A stretch of 64,000 bases of DNA from an uncultured Eubacteriales bacterium (GCA_934546985.1 CAKTEE010000009.1:1-64000), one strand, 5' to 3'. Shown: positions 9,507-17,492, numbered from the stretch's first letter. A program made the numbers and translations. The notes: generated by a model from the sequence alone, not told the origin.

Positions 9507-10364
9507 ATGGCAAAACTAATTGACGGCAAAGCAGTTTCTTCCGCAGTGCGGGAACGGGTAAAAACACAGGCGGCGGAACTCACAGCAAAAGGCATCCAAC
9601 CCGGTTTGGCTGTTATTATCGTTGGGGATGACCCCGCTTCCCGCGTATATGTAAACAACAAGAAAAAAGCTTGTGCAGAAACCGGCATTTACTCTGAAGA
9701 GCATGCTCTCCCCGCAGACACAACGCAGGACGAAATTCTCGCGTTGGTCAAAAGCCTGAACGGTCGCAGTGATATTAACGGCATTCTCTGTCAGCTGCCG
9801 CTGCCAAAGCATTTGGATGAAAAAGCAGTGATTGAAGCAATTGACCCCAAAAAGGATGTGGACGCGTTCCATCCTTCTAACGTAGGGCGTATTATGATTG
9901 GCGATTATCATTTCCTTCCCTGCACCCCTGCAGGTGTTATGGAACTGCTTGCCAGTGCAAATATTGACGTCTGCGGAAAAAACTGCGTTATCATTGGGCG
10001 CAGTAATATTGTAGGCAAGCCAATGAGTATGCTTTTACTGCACAAAAACGGCACCGTTACCATTTGCCACTCTAAAACAAAAAATCTTTCGGAAATTACC
10101 CGTCAGGCGGATATTCTGGTTGCGGCTGTCGGCATTGCAAAATTTGTGAAAGCAGATATGGTAAAACCCGGTGCAGTTGTTATTGACGTTGGTATGAACC
10201 GCGACGAAAACGGCAAACTCTGCGGCGACGTTGATTTTGCACAAGTGGAACCGCTCGCAGAATATATCACCCCCGTACCCGGCGGCGTTGGCCCTATGAC
10301 CATTGCTATGCTGATGCAGAACACCATTATGGCGGCTAAACTGCAAAACGGATTGGTAAAATAA
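9507..10364 (+). CDS. folD: Bifunctional methylene-THF dehydrogenase / methenyl-THF cyclohydrolase
   Basis: A 285-aa cytosolic enzyme interconverting 5,10-methylene-THF and 10-formyl-THF, supplying one-carbon units for purine and fMet synthesis. Motifs: catalytic YVNNKKKA (Tyr48, Lys52), QLPLPKHLD substrate segment, GRSNIVGKPM nucleotide-binding stretch, and the C-terminal signature PGGVGPMT. Usual family length. GAGGG site upstream. It closes the yfmF-yfmH-lgt-folD run and is followed by a strong terminator. Confidence 0.97.
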   Translation: MAKLIDGKAVSSAVRERVKTQAAELTAKGIQPGLAVIIVGDDPASRVYVNNKKKACAETGIYSEEHALPADTTQDEILALVKSLNGRSDINGILCQLPLPKHLDEKAVIEAIDPKKDVDAFHPSNVGRIMIGDYHFLPCTPAGVMELLASANIDVCGKNCVIIGRSNIVGKPMSMLLLHKNGTVTICHSKTKNLSEITRQADILVAAVGIAKFVKADMVKPGAVVIDVGMNRDENGKLCGDVDFAQVEPLAEYITPVPGGVGPMTIAMLMQNTIMAAKLQNGLVK

Positions 10365-10388
10365 GAAAAACGATCGTTAGAATCATTG

Positions 10389-10417
10389 GCGGGCTTGCAT
10401 CAACAGCCCGCTTTTTT
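10389..10417 (+). terminator. Terminator after folD
   Basis: GCGGGCT/AGCCCGC stem, 9-nt loop, T6 tract. Confidence 0.92.
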
Positions 10418-10577
10418 ATTTTCCGTAAAATCATGTTATGATACAAACTGATTCTATAGTAACTTAGCCCCTTTCAGATATTTAACAGTTTCCCATTGTG
10501 TTGCCTGATAATCTATCCCGTTTTAGGAAAAATTGATATACTTTTATCAAATTTTTGTTATTTGGACATGCGGAGTC

Positions 10578-10606
10578 TTGCACAATGGGCGGCATTTGGG
10601 TATAAT
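10578..10606 (+). promoter_or_regulatory. Sigma-A promoter of the scaffold/GGGtGRT operon
   Basis: TTGCAC at 10578-10583 and TATAAT at 10601-10606 with an exact 17-bp spacer. The start is predicted about 55 nt before the scaffold gene. Confidence 0.8.
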
Positions 10607-10667
10607 GGTTACTGGCGCAATTTATGAATTTTAGTGTTTGGCAAAACAAACCGAAAGGAGTACGAAT

Positions 10668-11360
10668 ATGAATTATTCCCATGAAGTGACAAATATGTGT
10701 GTTGTCGCCAAAGGCCCTCATCATGGCCCTGCTCCGATTCCCGAAGAGGGAAAGTGGGTAAAAGCCTATGAAATTTCCGATATTTCCGGTCTGACCCACG
10801 GCGTGGGCTGGTGCGCTCCTCAGCAGGGTACCTGCAAACTGACACTTAATATTAAGAACGGTATTGTTGAAGAGGCATTGGTTGAAACCGTCGGCTGTTC
10901 CGGTATGACCCATTCCGCTGCTATGGCTGCTGAAGTACTGCCAGGTAAAACCCTTCTGGAATGTCTGAACACCGACCTCGTATGTGATGCAATTAACGTT
11001 GCTATGCGCGAACTGTTCCTGCAAATCGTATATGGCCGTTCCCAGTCCGCATTCTCTGAAGACGGCCTGCCTGTAGGCGCCGGTCTGGAAGATTTAGGCA
11101 AAGGCCTGCGTTCCCAGGTTGGCACCATGTTCAGCACCAAGGATAAGGGCGTCCGTTACATGGAAATGGCGGAAGGCTATGTTACCCGTATGGCGCTGGA
11201 TGAAAACAATGAGGTCATTGGCTATGAATTTGTCCGCGTGGGCAAAATGCTCGAAGATATTCGTCACGGCGTATCTCCTGACGAAGCATATAAGAAGAAC
11301 ACCGGCAACTACGGTCGTTTTGCTGACGCTGCAAAATATATCGACCCTCGTGAAGAATAA
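10668..11360 (+). CDS. Iron-sulfur cluster assembly scaffold-like protein (NifU-N/IscU fold)
   Basis: A 230-aa protein of the family annotated as Fe-S cluster assembly scaffold, always paired with the GGGtGRT protein. Conserved Cys residues that could be ligands appear in GWCAPQQGTCKL, ETVGCSGMTHSAAM and in LLECLNTDLVCDAIN. It is larger than a plain IscU. The ATG at 10668 was chosen because GAAAGGAG lies 7 nt upstream; a longer in-frame start has no such site. Transcribed from the promoter at 10578 with the next gene 30 nt on. The biochemical role of this subfamily is, to my knowledge, not established. Confidence 0.85.
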   Translation: MNYSHEVTNMCVVAKGPHHGPAPIPEEGKWVKAYEISDISGLTHGVGWCAPQQGTCKLTLNIKNGIVEEALVETVGCSGMTHSAAMAAEVLPGKTLLECLNTDLVCDAINVAMRELFLQIVYGRSQSAFSEDGLPVGAGLEDLGKGLRSQVGTMFSTKDKGVRYMEMAEGYVTRMALDENNEVIGYEFVRVGKMLEDIRHGVSPDEAYKKNTGNYGRFADAAKYIDPREE

Positions 11361-11390
11361 GACCATACGAAAAAAAGGAGGACATGCTAT

Positions 11391-12401
11391 ATGGCTAACG
11401 ATGTAAAGTTTGAAGGCAAAGAAAGAAGAATGGCCAAAATAGAAAAGTGTCTCGCTGAGTATGGCCTTGCCAGTCTCGAAGACGCTCGTGATTTGTGCCT
11501 GAATAAGGGAATCGATGTAGAATCCATCGTAAAGGGCGTACAGCCCATCGCATTTGAAAACGCCGTTTGGGCTTATACCCTCGGTGTTGCTGTTGCCTTA
11601 AAGGAAAATGTTACCAATGCTGCTGATGCGGCGGCGGCTATCGGCAAAGGGTTGCAGGCATTCTGTATCCCTGGTTCCGTTGCAGAACAGCGCAATGTAG
11701 GCCTTGGTCATGGTAATCTCGGTGCAATGCTCCTCAAGGAAGAAACAAAATGTTTTGCATTCCTTGCAGGCCATGAATCCTTTGCCGCTGCGGAAGGTGC
11801 AATCGGTATTGCACGTACTGCAAACAAAGTCCGTAAGGAACCTCTGCGCGTTATCCTTAACGGTCTTGGTAAAGACGCCGCTTATATCATCTCCAGAATC
11901 AACGGCTTTACTTATGTAAAGACAGATTATGATTTCTATACCGGCGAACTGAAAGTGCTGGAAACCAAAGCATTCTCTGACGGTGAAAAAGCCAAGGTAA
12001 AATGCTACGGTGCAAACGATGTACTGGAAGGCGTTGCTATTATGAAAGCAGAGGGCGTTGATGTTTCCATTACCGGTAACTCTACCAACCCGACCCGTTT
12101 CCAGCACCTTGTTGCAGGTACCTATAAAAAATGGGCAATGGAAAATGATGTGAAGTATTTCTCCGTTGCATCCGGCGGCGGAACCGGACGTACTCTGCAC
12201 CCGGACAACGTTGCAGCCGGTCCTGCTTCTTACGGTTTGACCGACTCCATGGGCCGTATGCACGGTGATGCTCAGTTTGCAGGCTCTTCTTCCGTTCCGG
12301 CTCACGTAGAAATGATGGGCTTGATCGGTATGGGCAACAACCCGATGGTTGGCGCTACTGTTGCCTGCGCTGTTGCAGTTCAGGAGTCTCTCAGCAAGTA
12401 A
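11391..12401 (+). CDS. GGGtGRT family protein
   Basis: A 336-aa cytosolic protein carrying the family's namesake motif GGGTGRT followed by LHPDN, about residues 263-274. It also has Gly/Ala-rich stretches suggestive of nucleotide or cofactor binding (GSVAEQRNVGLGHGNLGAM, shown in part). It is the constant partner of the preceding Fe-S scaffold-like protein, 30 nt downstream with an AAAGGAGG site. No enzymatic function has been assigned to the family that I know of. High expression is plausible given the near-perfect promoter, good Shine-Dalgarno sites and strong terminator. Confidence 0.9.
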   Translation: MANDVKFEGKERRMAKIEKCLAEYGLASLEDARDLCLNKGIDVESIVKGVQPIAFENAVWAYTLGVAVALKENVTNAADAAAAIGKGLQAFCIPGSVAEQRNVGLGHGNLGAMLLKEETKCFAFLAGHESFAAAEGAIGIARTANKVRKEPLRVILNGLGKDAAYIISRINGFTYVKTDYDFYTGELKVLETKAFSDGEKAKVKCYGANDVLEGVAIMKAEGVDVSITGNSTNPTRFQHLVAGTYKKWAMENDVKYFSVASGGGTGRTLHPDNVAAGPASYGLTDSMGRMHGDAQFAGSSSVPAHVEMMGLIGMGNNPMVGATVACAVAVQESLSK

Positions 12402-12425
12402 TCTCTGTGATAAGTTATCAGATAC

Positions 12426-12465
12426 AAAAAGCTTTCGGGATTTAAAATCCTGAAAGCTTTTTTGT
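12426..12465 (+). terminator. Terminator after the GGGtGRT gene
   Basis: Long stem: AAAGCTTTC..GGGATT pairs with AATCC..GAAAGCTTT and is followed by T6. Confidence 0.92.
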
Positions 12466-12554
12466 TATATAAAAGAAATAAAATAGAAAACTCTTATTTT
12501 TCTGCATGAAATCACGTATCAGAAAACCATTTCAAAAATTAAAAAATAAATGTC

Positions 12555-12761
12555 ATGCGAAAGTACAGATATTTATTCTTCACCATCTGTGTCTTGCCTT
12601 TCTTACAAATATTTGTAGGATTACCGCTTGTAACTTTAATCATTGTATGCTTATATGCAACTATGATTACTTTTTCAATTTTTTGTTGCTTTACTGTATA
12701 TAATAAAATAAAAGTAGAAGAAAGCTTTAAATATCGCTCATTTTTAATCGTGATTGTCTAA
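12555..12761 (+). CDS. Possible small hydrophobic protein, 68 aa (uncertain)
   Basis: Open frame rich in Ile, Leu, Phe and Val with two possible membrane helices. There is no convincing ribosome binding site before the ATG, codon use is AT-driven, and no promoter was found. It may be chance ORF content in an AT-rich gap (12466-13051). Listed only because the hydrophobic pattern is continuous. Confidence 0.2.
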   Translation: MRKYRYLFFTICVLPFLQIFVGLPLVTLIIVCLYATMITFSIFCCFTVYNKIKVEESFKYRSFLIVIV

Positions 12762-12785
12762 CAGTTTTTATACTCAAAAAATAAT

Positions 12786-12814
12786 TTGACATTTCTATGA
12801 GTTTCATTTATATT
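12786..12814 (+). promoter_or_regulatory. Sigma-A promoter upstream of the methyltransferase
   Basis: TTGACA (12786-12791), 17-bp spacer, TATATT (12809-12814). The predicted transcript has a leader of about 230 nt before the methyltransferase TTG. Confidence 0.6.
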
Positions 12815-12873
12815 TATTTCAAGTAAAGTATAAGGAAGTGCCTTTTCGGATATTGTTCACTTTGTATATTGAG

Positions 12874-12899
12874 AAAAGCAATCCTGTATTGCTTTTTAT
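12874..12899 (+). terminator. Terminator-like hairpin in the methyltransferase leader
   Basis: AAAAGCAAT/ATTGCTTTT, a 9-bp stem with a 5-nt loop and a U-rich 3' side. It lies between the promoter at 12786 and the gene, so it could be an attenuator. Confidence 0.4.
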
Positions 12900-13051
12900 T
12901 GGTGGTACAATTTTATTGATATAGAATTGTTCAAGACTGCATTATTTTTAACATTGCAGTTGAGATACCACAATTTGTTGCATCAGTTCGCTGTATTTAC
13001 AACATGTTTCCATTTGAGAATTGAATCACAAACAGAAGGGAAAGAAAATCA

Positions 13052-13768
13052 TTGAAATATACTTTATCTGAAAAATATGAAAAAAAATTTATCAAAGAAA
13101 ACATTATGGGCCCAAATCCCATAAAATTAGCGGAGGAACTTTTGGTTTTATCCCCTTTGCGCAGGAATTCTATTGTTTTAGATCTCGGATGCGGGTGCGG
13201 CGTTACCTCTGTCTTTTTGGCAAAAGAATACGGTGTTCGAGTTGTTGCGGCTGATTTATGGGTTGACCCTGAAGATAACCGCAAACGTTTTTATCAAATG
13301 AATTTTGGAGAACGTCAAATCGTTCCCATCAAAGCAGATGCTCATCAATTAAATTTTCCAAAAGAATATTTTGACGCAGTAGTCAGTATAGATTCCTATC
13401 ACTATTTTGGCCTTGATAAATGGTATCTTGACAAAAAACTGCTGCCATTTGTAAAACACGGCGGTTACTTGTTCATTGCTGTACCGGGCTTAAAAAAAGA
13501 TATCCATGATAATATCCCTCCGGAAATGCTTCTCTCTTGGTCGGCTGAGGATTTAAGTACACTCCACGATATTCGCTATTGGAAAAATATTTTGTCATCA
13601 TCCTTTGACGCTGAAATTATCTCAATTTGCGAAATGGGAAGCTTTGACGAATGCTGGAATGACTGGCTGGAATGTGATAATGAATATGCCGTCAATGACC
13701 GAAAAGCTATGGAAGCCGGTGCGGGTAAATATATGAATTTCATCGGTATCATCCTGCGCCGTAAATAA
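13052..13768 (+). CDS. Class I SAM-dependent methyltransferase
   Basis: A 238-aa Rossmann-fold methyltransferase. Motif I is VLDLGCGCGVTS (residues about 40-51), followed by VVAADLW as the acidic motif II region and DAVVSIDSYHYFG as motif IV. The substrate is unknown; the shape resembles UbiE/cyclopropane-synthase-like small-molecule methyltransferases. The start is a TTG at 13052, preceded by AGAAGGGA at moderate distance; the next ATG would cut into the N-terminal helix. The gene is alone, in an accessory patch next to an IS200 element. Confidence 0.85.
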   Translation: MKYTLSEKYEKKFIKENIMGPNPIKLAEELLVLSPLRRNSIVLDLGCGCGVTSVFLAKEYGVRVVAADLWVDPEDNRKRFYQMNFGERQIVPIKADAHQLNFPKEYFDAVVSIDSYHYFGLDKWYLDKKLLPFVKHGGYLFIAVPGLKKDIHDNIPPEMLLSWSAEDLSTLHDIRYWKNILSSSFDAEIISICEMGSFDECWNDWLECDNEYAVNDRKAMEAGAGKYMNFIGIILRRK

Positions 13769-13912
13769 CTCTCTGTTGAATCATAACCACCCGTGAAACG
13801 GGTGATTTGCACTAGGGCTATAAGCCCATGTTACCGACCCGCGTCTCAAGGCGCGGGCTTTCTCTTTGTTCAAGCCTTAGAGTCTATGCCTCTTTGGCCA
13901 CCCCTAAAGGGG

Positions 13913-14365
13913 TTAACTAAATGGGTCTGCGTATTCTTTTACACTTAACTTATCTAACGCAATATCCGCTTTTTCTTGGTCTTGGATATATTTCTTTATT
14001 GTGCTCTCATTTAAACCTACTGTTGAAACATAATATCCTTCTGCCCAAAAGTGGCGGTTGCCAAATTTATACTTTAAATTTGTATGTTTATCGAACATCA
14101 TCATTGCGCTTTTACCTTTCAGATATCCCATAAAACTCGCCATACTCGTTTTAGGCGGTATACTTAGCAAAAGATGTACATGATCCGGCATCATACATCC
14201 CTCTATAATCTCTACTCCTTTGTATTTGCACAATGTCTTTATAATCTCCTGTAAATCCTTTCGGGTTTGATTATATATTATTTTCCTGCGATATTTCGGA
14301 ACAATTACGATGTGGTACTTGCATAACCTTTTTTTGTGTGATAAACTATTTGTGCTATTTGCCAT
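13913..14365 (-). CDS. tnpA: IS200/IS605-family Y1 transposase TnpA
   Basis: A 150-aa HUH-type transposase that cuts and joins single-stranded DNA at hairpin ends. The HUH motif is H62-V-H64 in MPDHVHLLL, and the catalytic tyrosine is Y126 in STIKKYIQDQ. Full family length and no frameshift, so it is probably functional. Ribosome binding site GAAAGGAG upstream on the minus strand. The upstream leader carries an RNA hairpin, in line with known post-transcriptional silencing of IS200. Confidence 0.95.
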   Translation of the reverse strand: MANSTNSLSHKKRLCKYHIVIVPKYRRKIIYNQTRKDLQEIIKTLCKYKGVEIIEGCMMPDHVHLLLSIPPKTSMASFMGYLKGKSAMMMFDKHTNLKYKFGNRHFWAEGYYVSTVGLNESTIKKYIQDQEKADIALDKLSVKEYADPFS

Positions 14366-14384
14366 TAAAATTCTCCTTTCGTAG

Positions 14385-14426
14385 TTCTCTAAGACTTGAA
14401 CAACCTTATTGTACTACTTTAGAGAA
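14385..14426 (-). promoter_or_regulatory. Leader hairpin of IS200 tnpA
   Basis: TTCTCTAA (14385-14392) and TTAGAGAA (14419-14426) can pair. It lies directly before the tnpA ribosome binding site. IS200 elements are known to limit transposase translation with such a 5' structure; the assignment here is inference. Confidence 0.55.
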
Positions 14427-14492
14427 TTTTTTTGTATAACTTCCAATGCGCACCCGCATAGCGGGTGGTTCTTTGTTTCGGACATTCCGTCC

Positions 14493-14594
14493 TCAACCGG
14501 CTAAAGCCATAACAAAAACGGCGGTCATAACAACCGCCGTAAAAATGAGCAATAAAATAACGGAAGAAAGTGAAACCCTGTATTTATTTTTCAT
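14493..14594 (-). CDS. Possible 33-aa hydrophobic peptide
   Basis: A short frame starting MKNKYRVSLSSV and ending AVFVMALAG, with one membrane-spanning or signal-like helix. GGGAG lies 7 nt before the ATG, a good spacing, and the frame begins 28 nt after the stop of the 112-aa exported protein, so it could be its operon partner. A perfect terminator-like hairpin lies inside the frame (codons about 18-25), which is odd and argues either for a leader-peptide role or against the ORF being real. Confidence 0.4.
   Translation of the reverse strand: MKNKYRVSLSSVILLLIFTAVVMTAVFVMALAG
14511..14540 (-). terminator. Minus-strand terminator
   Basis: On the minus strand ACGGCGGT, 7-nt loop, ACCGCCGT, then TTTTGTT. 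It would end transcripts from the small exported-protein gene before they enter the IS200 element. Confidence 0.7.
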
Positions 14595-14621
14595 ATGGTT
14601 ACTCCCATTTTGTTTGAAAAA

Positions 14622-14960
14622 TTAATATGAACCATAAAAATCCTTGGCAATAGTAGAACTCGGTAAATTTAAAGAACGATCCCATACGAATTTAGATTTT
14701 ACTGTTGAAGGATAGTAACTTTTCACTTTACCAGTGTCAGCTAAAATAATTCCAAAGAAAATACTATCAACTCTGGCACGCAGATAGTATCGTTCTACAT
14801 GGTCATAACTATCCCAGCTTTGTTTAAAAACTTCTGTTCCCCTGATTTGTGTTTGAGAGCCCGATTTAAAATACTCCCTGCCAACTGCACCACAAGTGGC
14901 TACGCAACCAATAACAAGCGTTATTGCTATAAGTACTGATAAAATTACTTTACGCTTCAT
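14622..14960 (-). CDS. Small exported protein, 112 aa
   Basis: Begins MKRKVILSVLIAITLVIGC with a classic signal helix. The Cys in VIGCVA could be a lipobox-like site but the +1 context is imperfect, so secreted or lipidated are both possible. The mature part (about 85 aa) is rich in Tyr, Ser and charged residues with no motif I recognise. Site GCAGGTGA lies before the ATG, and an excellent promoter lies 60-90 nt upstream. Possibly a secreted peptide or envelope stress factor; function unknown. Confidence 0.65.
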   Translation of the reverse strand: MKRKVILSVLIAITLVIGCVATCGAVGREYFKSGSQTQIRGTEVFKQSWDSYDHVERYYLRARVDSIFFGIILADTGKVKSYYPSTVKSKFVWDRSLNLPSSTIAKDFYGSY

Positions 14961-15016
14961 TATTTCACCTGCCAGTACAGGTCACTTTCTTGTGCCGATT
15001 TTAAACTGGCGTGCAA

Positions 15017-15046
15017 ATTATATCACACAAAAAAATATATTGTCAA
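15017..15046 (-). promoter_or_regulatory. Strong promoter of the 112-aa exported protein
   Basis: Minus strand: TTGACA (15046-15041), 18-bp spacer, TATAAT (15022-15017) with an extended TGA before it. Confidence 0.8.
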
Positions 15047-15120
15047 CATTACTTGATAAATTTTTTTCTCAATCCATATTCTATAAATAATTAACAATAC
15101 TTTATTATTTTACTGACCCA

Positions 15121-15151
15121 AATAAAACGGCAAGCTGTTTCAGCCGCCGTT
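15121..15151 (-). terminator. Terminator overlapping the 65-aa gene end
   Basis: Minus strand AACGGC..GCCGTT stem followed by TTATT; the 5' arm lies in the last codons of the small gene. Confidence 0.6.
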
Positions 15152-15337
15152 CAGGAACCTGATTCTTATGTTCTGTTTTTGCTCAACCATTCTGCTGTTC
15201 ACTGTATTTATCCTGAAATCATTCCCAAATATTTTCCGCCTGATACGTCCTGCGCTTACCTGATCAGACAACACTGCGATACTTAAAAATATCGTCCCAA
15301 CACATAATATTACCAACAGCCCTCTCATAAAATTCAC
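15140..15337 (-). CDS. Small single-pass membrane protein, 65 aa
   Basis: Starts at a GTG with GGGAG 7 nt upstream. The N-terminus reads MNFMRGLLVILCVGT and continues as one membrane helix (residues about 5-24), followed by a basic tail of about 40 residues. No family recognised. It has its own promoter, an inverted repeat at the predicted start site and its own terminator, so it is an independent transcription unit. An alternative upstream TTG start exists but sits on the ribosome site. Confidence 0.5.
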   Translation of the reverse strand: MNFMRGLLVILCVGTIFLSIAVLSDQVSAGRIRRKIFGNDFRINTVNSRMVEQKQNIRIRFLNGG

Positions 15338-15369
15338 AATACCACTCCCTGACAAAAATTCTTTTTATA

Positions 15370-15398
15370 AATTCACATAAAGCAATTTTGTGTGAATT
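15370..15398. promoter_or_regulatory. Inverted repeat (possible operator)
   Basis: AATTCACA and TGTGAATT, 8-bp perfect arms 13 nt apart, straddling the predicted transcription start of the 65-aa gene. This is a typical position for a repressor site. Confidence 0.45.
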
Positions 15399-15424
15399 AT
15401 ATTACAGCAGCATTGATGTGTAAA
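15396..15424 (-). promoter_or_regulatory. Promoter of the 65-aa membrane protein
   Basis: Minus strand TTTACA (15424-15419), 17-bp spacer, TATAAT (15401-15396). Confidence 0.65.
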
Positions 15425-15513
15425 TTTTTTTCAATAAAATATCCGCACAAAGAATAAACGTGCAGAATTGCTCAACTCTTTTTCCTATGATTGCACAAAA
15501 CCGCAGGGTTTGA

Positions 15514-15542
15514 TTGTATTTTTATCCAAACCATGCTATACT
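15514..15542 (+). promoter_or_regulatory. Promoter of the ABC-F gene
   Basis: TTGTAT, 17-bp spacer, TATACT with an extended TGC. Leader of about 60 nt contains a small GAAAGC/GCTTTC hairpin. Confidence 0.6.
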
Positions 15543-15608
15543 ATGCTTTATGTGGAAAGCCCATGCTTTCTTTATAATATGGAAGTTTTATGGATAAGGA
15601 GAATCATT

Positions 15609-17222
15609 ATGATTAGTACACAGGGCGTTTCCCTGCAATACGGTGGACGGGTTCTGTTTGAAAATGTTAACGCAACATTTACCCAGGGCAACTGTTACGG
15701 TTTAATTGGCGCTAACGGCGCAGGAAAATCTACCTTTTTAAAAATCCTCGCCGGAGATATTGAACCAAATAAAGGCGAAGTTTTCATTACCCCTGGGGAA
15801 CGTCTGGCAGTATTGAAACAGGATCATTTTGCTTTTGATGAATACTCTGTATTAGATACGGTACTTATGGGGCATAAACATTTATATGACATTATGAAAG
15901 AAAAAGACGCATTATATGCCAAAGAAGATTTTTCTGATGAAGATGGTCTGCGCGTTGCAGAACTGGAAGCAGAATTTGCAGAAATGGACGGTTGGAATGC
16001 AGAGTCTGATGCAGAAATCCTTTTAAACGGCCTTGGTGTAACCAATGAATATCATTACATGCAGATGTCCGAACTGGCGGCAGAAATCAAGGTTAAAGTT
16101 CTGCTGGCACAAGCATTGTTCGGCAACCCTGATAATTTGCTGTTGGACGAACCAACAAACCATTTGGATCTTGCTTCTGTCCGCTGGCTGGAAGATTTTC
16201 TTATGGATTTTCCCAACACCGTCATTGTTGTATCCCATGACCGTCACTTCTTAAATAAAGTCTGCACCCATATCGCTGACATTGACTACGGTAAAATTAC
16301 CATGTATGTCGGCAACTATGATTTCTGGTATGAATACACCCAGATGACCCAGCGTCAGCTAAAGGAAGAAAATAAAAAAACAGAAGCAAAAATTAAAGAA
16401 CTACAGGAGTTTATTGCCCGTTTCAGTGCTAACGCTTCAAAATCCAAACAGGCAACCTCTCGTAAAAAACTGTTGGATAATTTAACACTAGATAATATTA
16501 AACCATCCTCCCGCCGTTATCCCTATATTGCCTTTAAACAGGAACGCGAAGTTGGCAATGACCTGCTAACGGTAAAAGAACTTTCCAAAACAATCGGAGA
16601 TAAAAAACTGCTGAATAACATCAGTTTTACCATTGAACCTCATGATAAAGTTGCTTTCATCGGCAGTGATACCGCGGCAAAACAGATGCTGTTCAAAATT
16701 CTCATGGAAGAGGCATTTCCGGACGAGGGCAGTTTCCGCTGGGGAATTACTACCTCCCGCGCTTACGCGCCCACTGATAACTCAGAATATTTTGAAGGAA
16801 AAGATATTTCCCTTGTAGACTGGGTTCGTGAAAATTCTGACCTGATTTATGAAACGGATATCCGCGGCTGGCTAGGTCGGATGCTTTTTTCCGGTGAAGA
16901 AGCTATGAAAAAGGCAAGCGTGCTTTCTGGTGGGGAACGTGTACGGTGTATGTTCTGCAAAATGATGCTTTCCGGTGCAAATGTTTTGATTTTAGATGAA
17001 CCCACCAATCATCTGGATTTGGAATCCATTCAGGCTCTTAACGAAGGCTTGAAAAACTTTAAAGGCACTATATTATTTACATCACATGACCACCAATTTG
17101 TACAGACAATTGCTAACCGTATTATTGAAATACTGCCCAACGGTATTATTGACCGGCGTGAAACCTATGACGAATATTTGGAAAATCTCGATGTTGCCAG
17201 TCTCCGCAATAGATTTTCTTAA
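15609..17222 (+). CDS. ABC-F family ATPase (YkpA/YbiT-like)
   Basis: A 537-aa soluble tandem-NBD protein of the ribosome-associated ABC-F class, not a transporter. NBD1 has Walker A GANGAGKST (34-42), a degenerate signature MSELAAEIKVK (from 153) and Walker B LLLDEPTNHLD. A charged linker of about 80 residues follows. NBD2 has a degenerate Walker A (G352-S-D-T-A-A-K358-Q, lacking the usual Gly and Ser/Thr), but an intact signature LSGGERVR and Walker B ILDEPTNHLD. The start at 15609 has AAGGAG upstream; the longer frame does not. Monocistronic, followed by a strong terminator. The general role would be translation-factor-like; antibiotic resistance is not implied. Confidence 0.92.
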   Translation: MISTQGVSLQYGGRVLFENVNATFTQGNCYGLIGANGAGKSTFLKILAGDIEPNKGEVFITPGERLAVLKQDHFAFDEYSVLDTVLMGHKHLYDIMKEKDALYAKEDFSDEDGLRVAELEAEFAEMDGWNAESDAEILLNGLGVTNEYHYMQMSELAAEIKVKVLLAQALFGNPDNLLLDEPTNHLDLASVRWLEDFLMDFPNTVIVVSHDRHFLNKVCTHIADIDYGKITMYVGNYDFWYEYTQMTQRQLKEENKKTEAKIKELQEFIARFSANASKSKQATSRKKLLDNLTLDNIKPSSRRYPYIAFKQEREVGNDLLTVKELSKTIGDKKLLNNISFTIEPHDKVAFIGSDTAAKQMLFKILMEEAFPDEGSFRWGITTSRAYAPTDNSEYFEGKDISLVDWVRENSDLIYETDIRGWLGRMLFSGEEAMKKASVLSGGERVRCMFCKMMLSGANVLILDEPTNHLDLESIQALNEGLKNFKGTILFTSHDHQFVQTIANRIIEILPNGIIDRRETYDEYLENLDVASLRNRFS

Positions 17223-17285
17223 AAGGATCACACTCACCTATCAAACGGATAATTTTTGCTCACGGGTTAAAAGACTTTGTTCTCA

Positions 17286-17312
17286 GCCGGCATCTTTCGA
17301 TGCCGGCTTTCA
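17286..17312 (+). terminator. Terminator after the ABC-F gene
   Basis: GCCGGCATC/GATGCCGGC stem, TTTC loop, T-rich tail. The remaining gap to 17492 holds nothing else recognisable. Confidence 0.85.
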
Positions 17313-17492
17313 TTTTGTTCAAACTTATAGTATTTATAAAATTACATATTAAAGATATTTTTTACTGTAGAGTTACAGATGTGCCGTGACTTTTTGTATA
17401 AAGAATCAGAAACCCGGCAATTATTGGATTTCCGATGCCATAACTGTAATAAGTCATTATGACAAAGTTATTTTGACATGAAGTTACTAACC

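Larger units (their letters stand above)
13786..14470 (-). mobile_element. IS200-type insertion sequence (solo tnpA)
   Basis: The transposase gene is flanked by subterminal hairpins sharing the core CACCCG..CGGGTG at 13788-13804 and 14451-14467, the layout expected of IS200/IS605 single-strand transposition ends. There is no TnpB gene, so it is an IS200-like rather than an IS605-like element. Exact cleavage sites were not determined; limits are approximate. Confidence 0.8.

Noticed and set aside
13913..14470. TnpB/omega-RNA system with the IS200 element
   Set aside because: No TnpB gene or adjacent guide-RNA scaffold is present; only TnpA.
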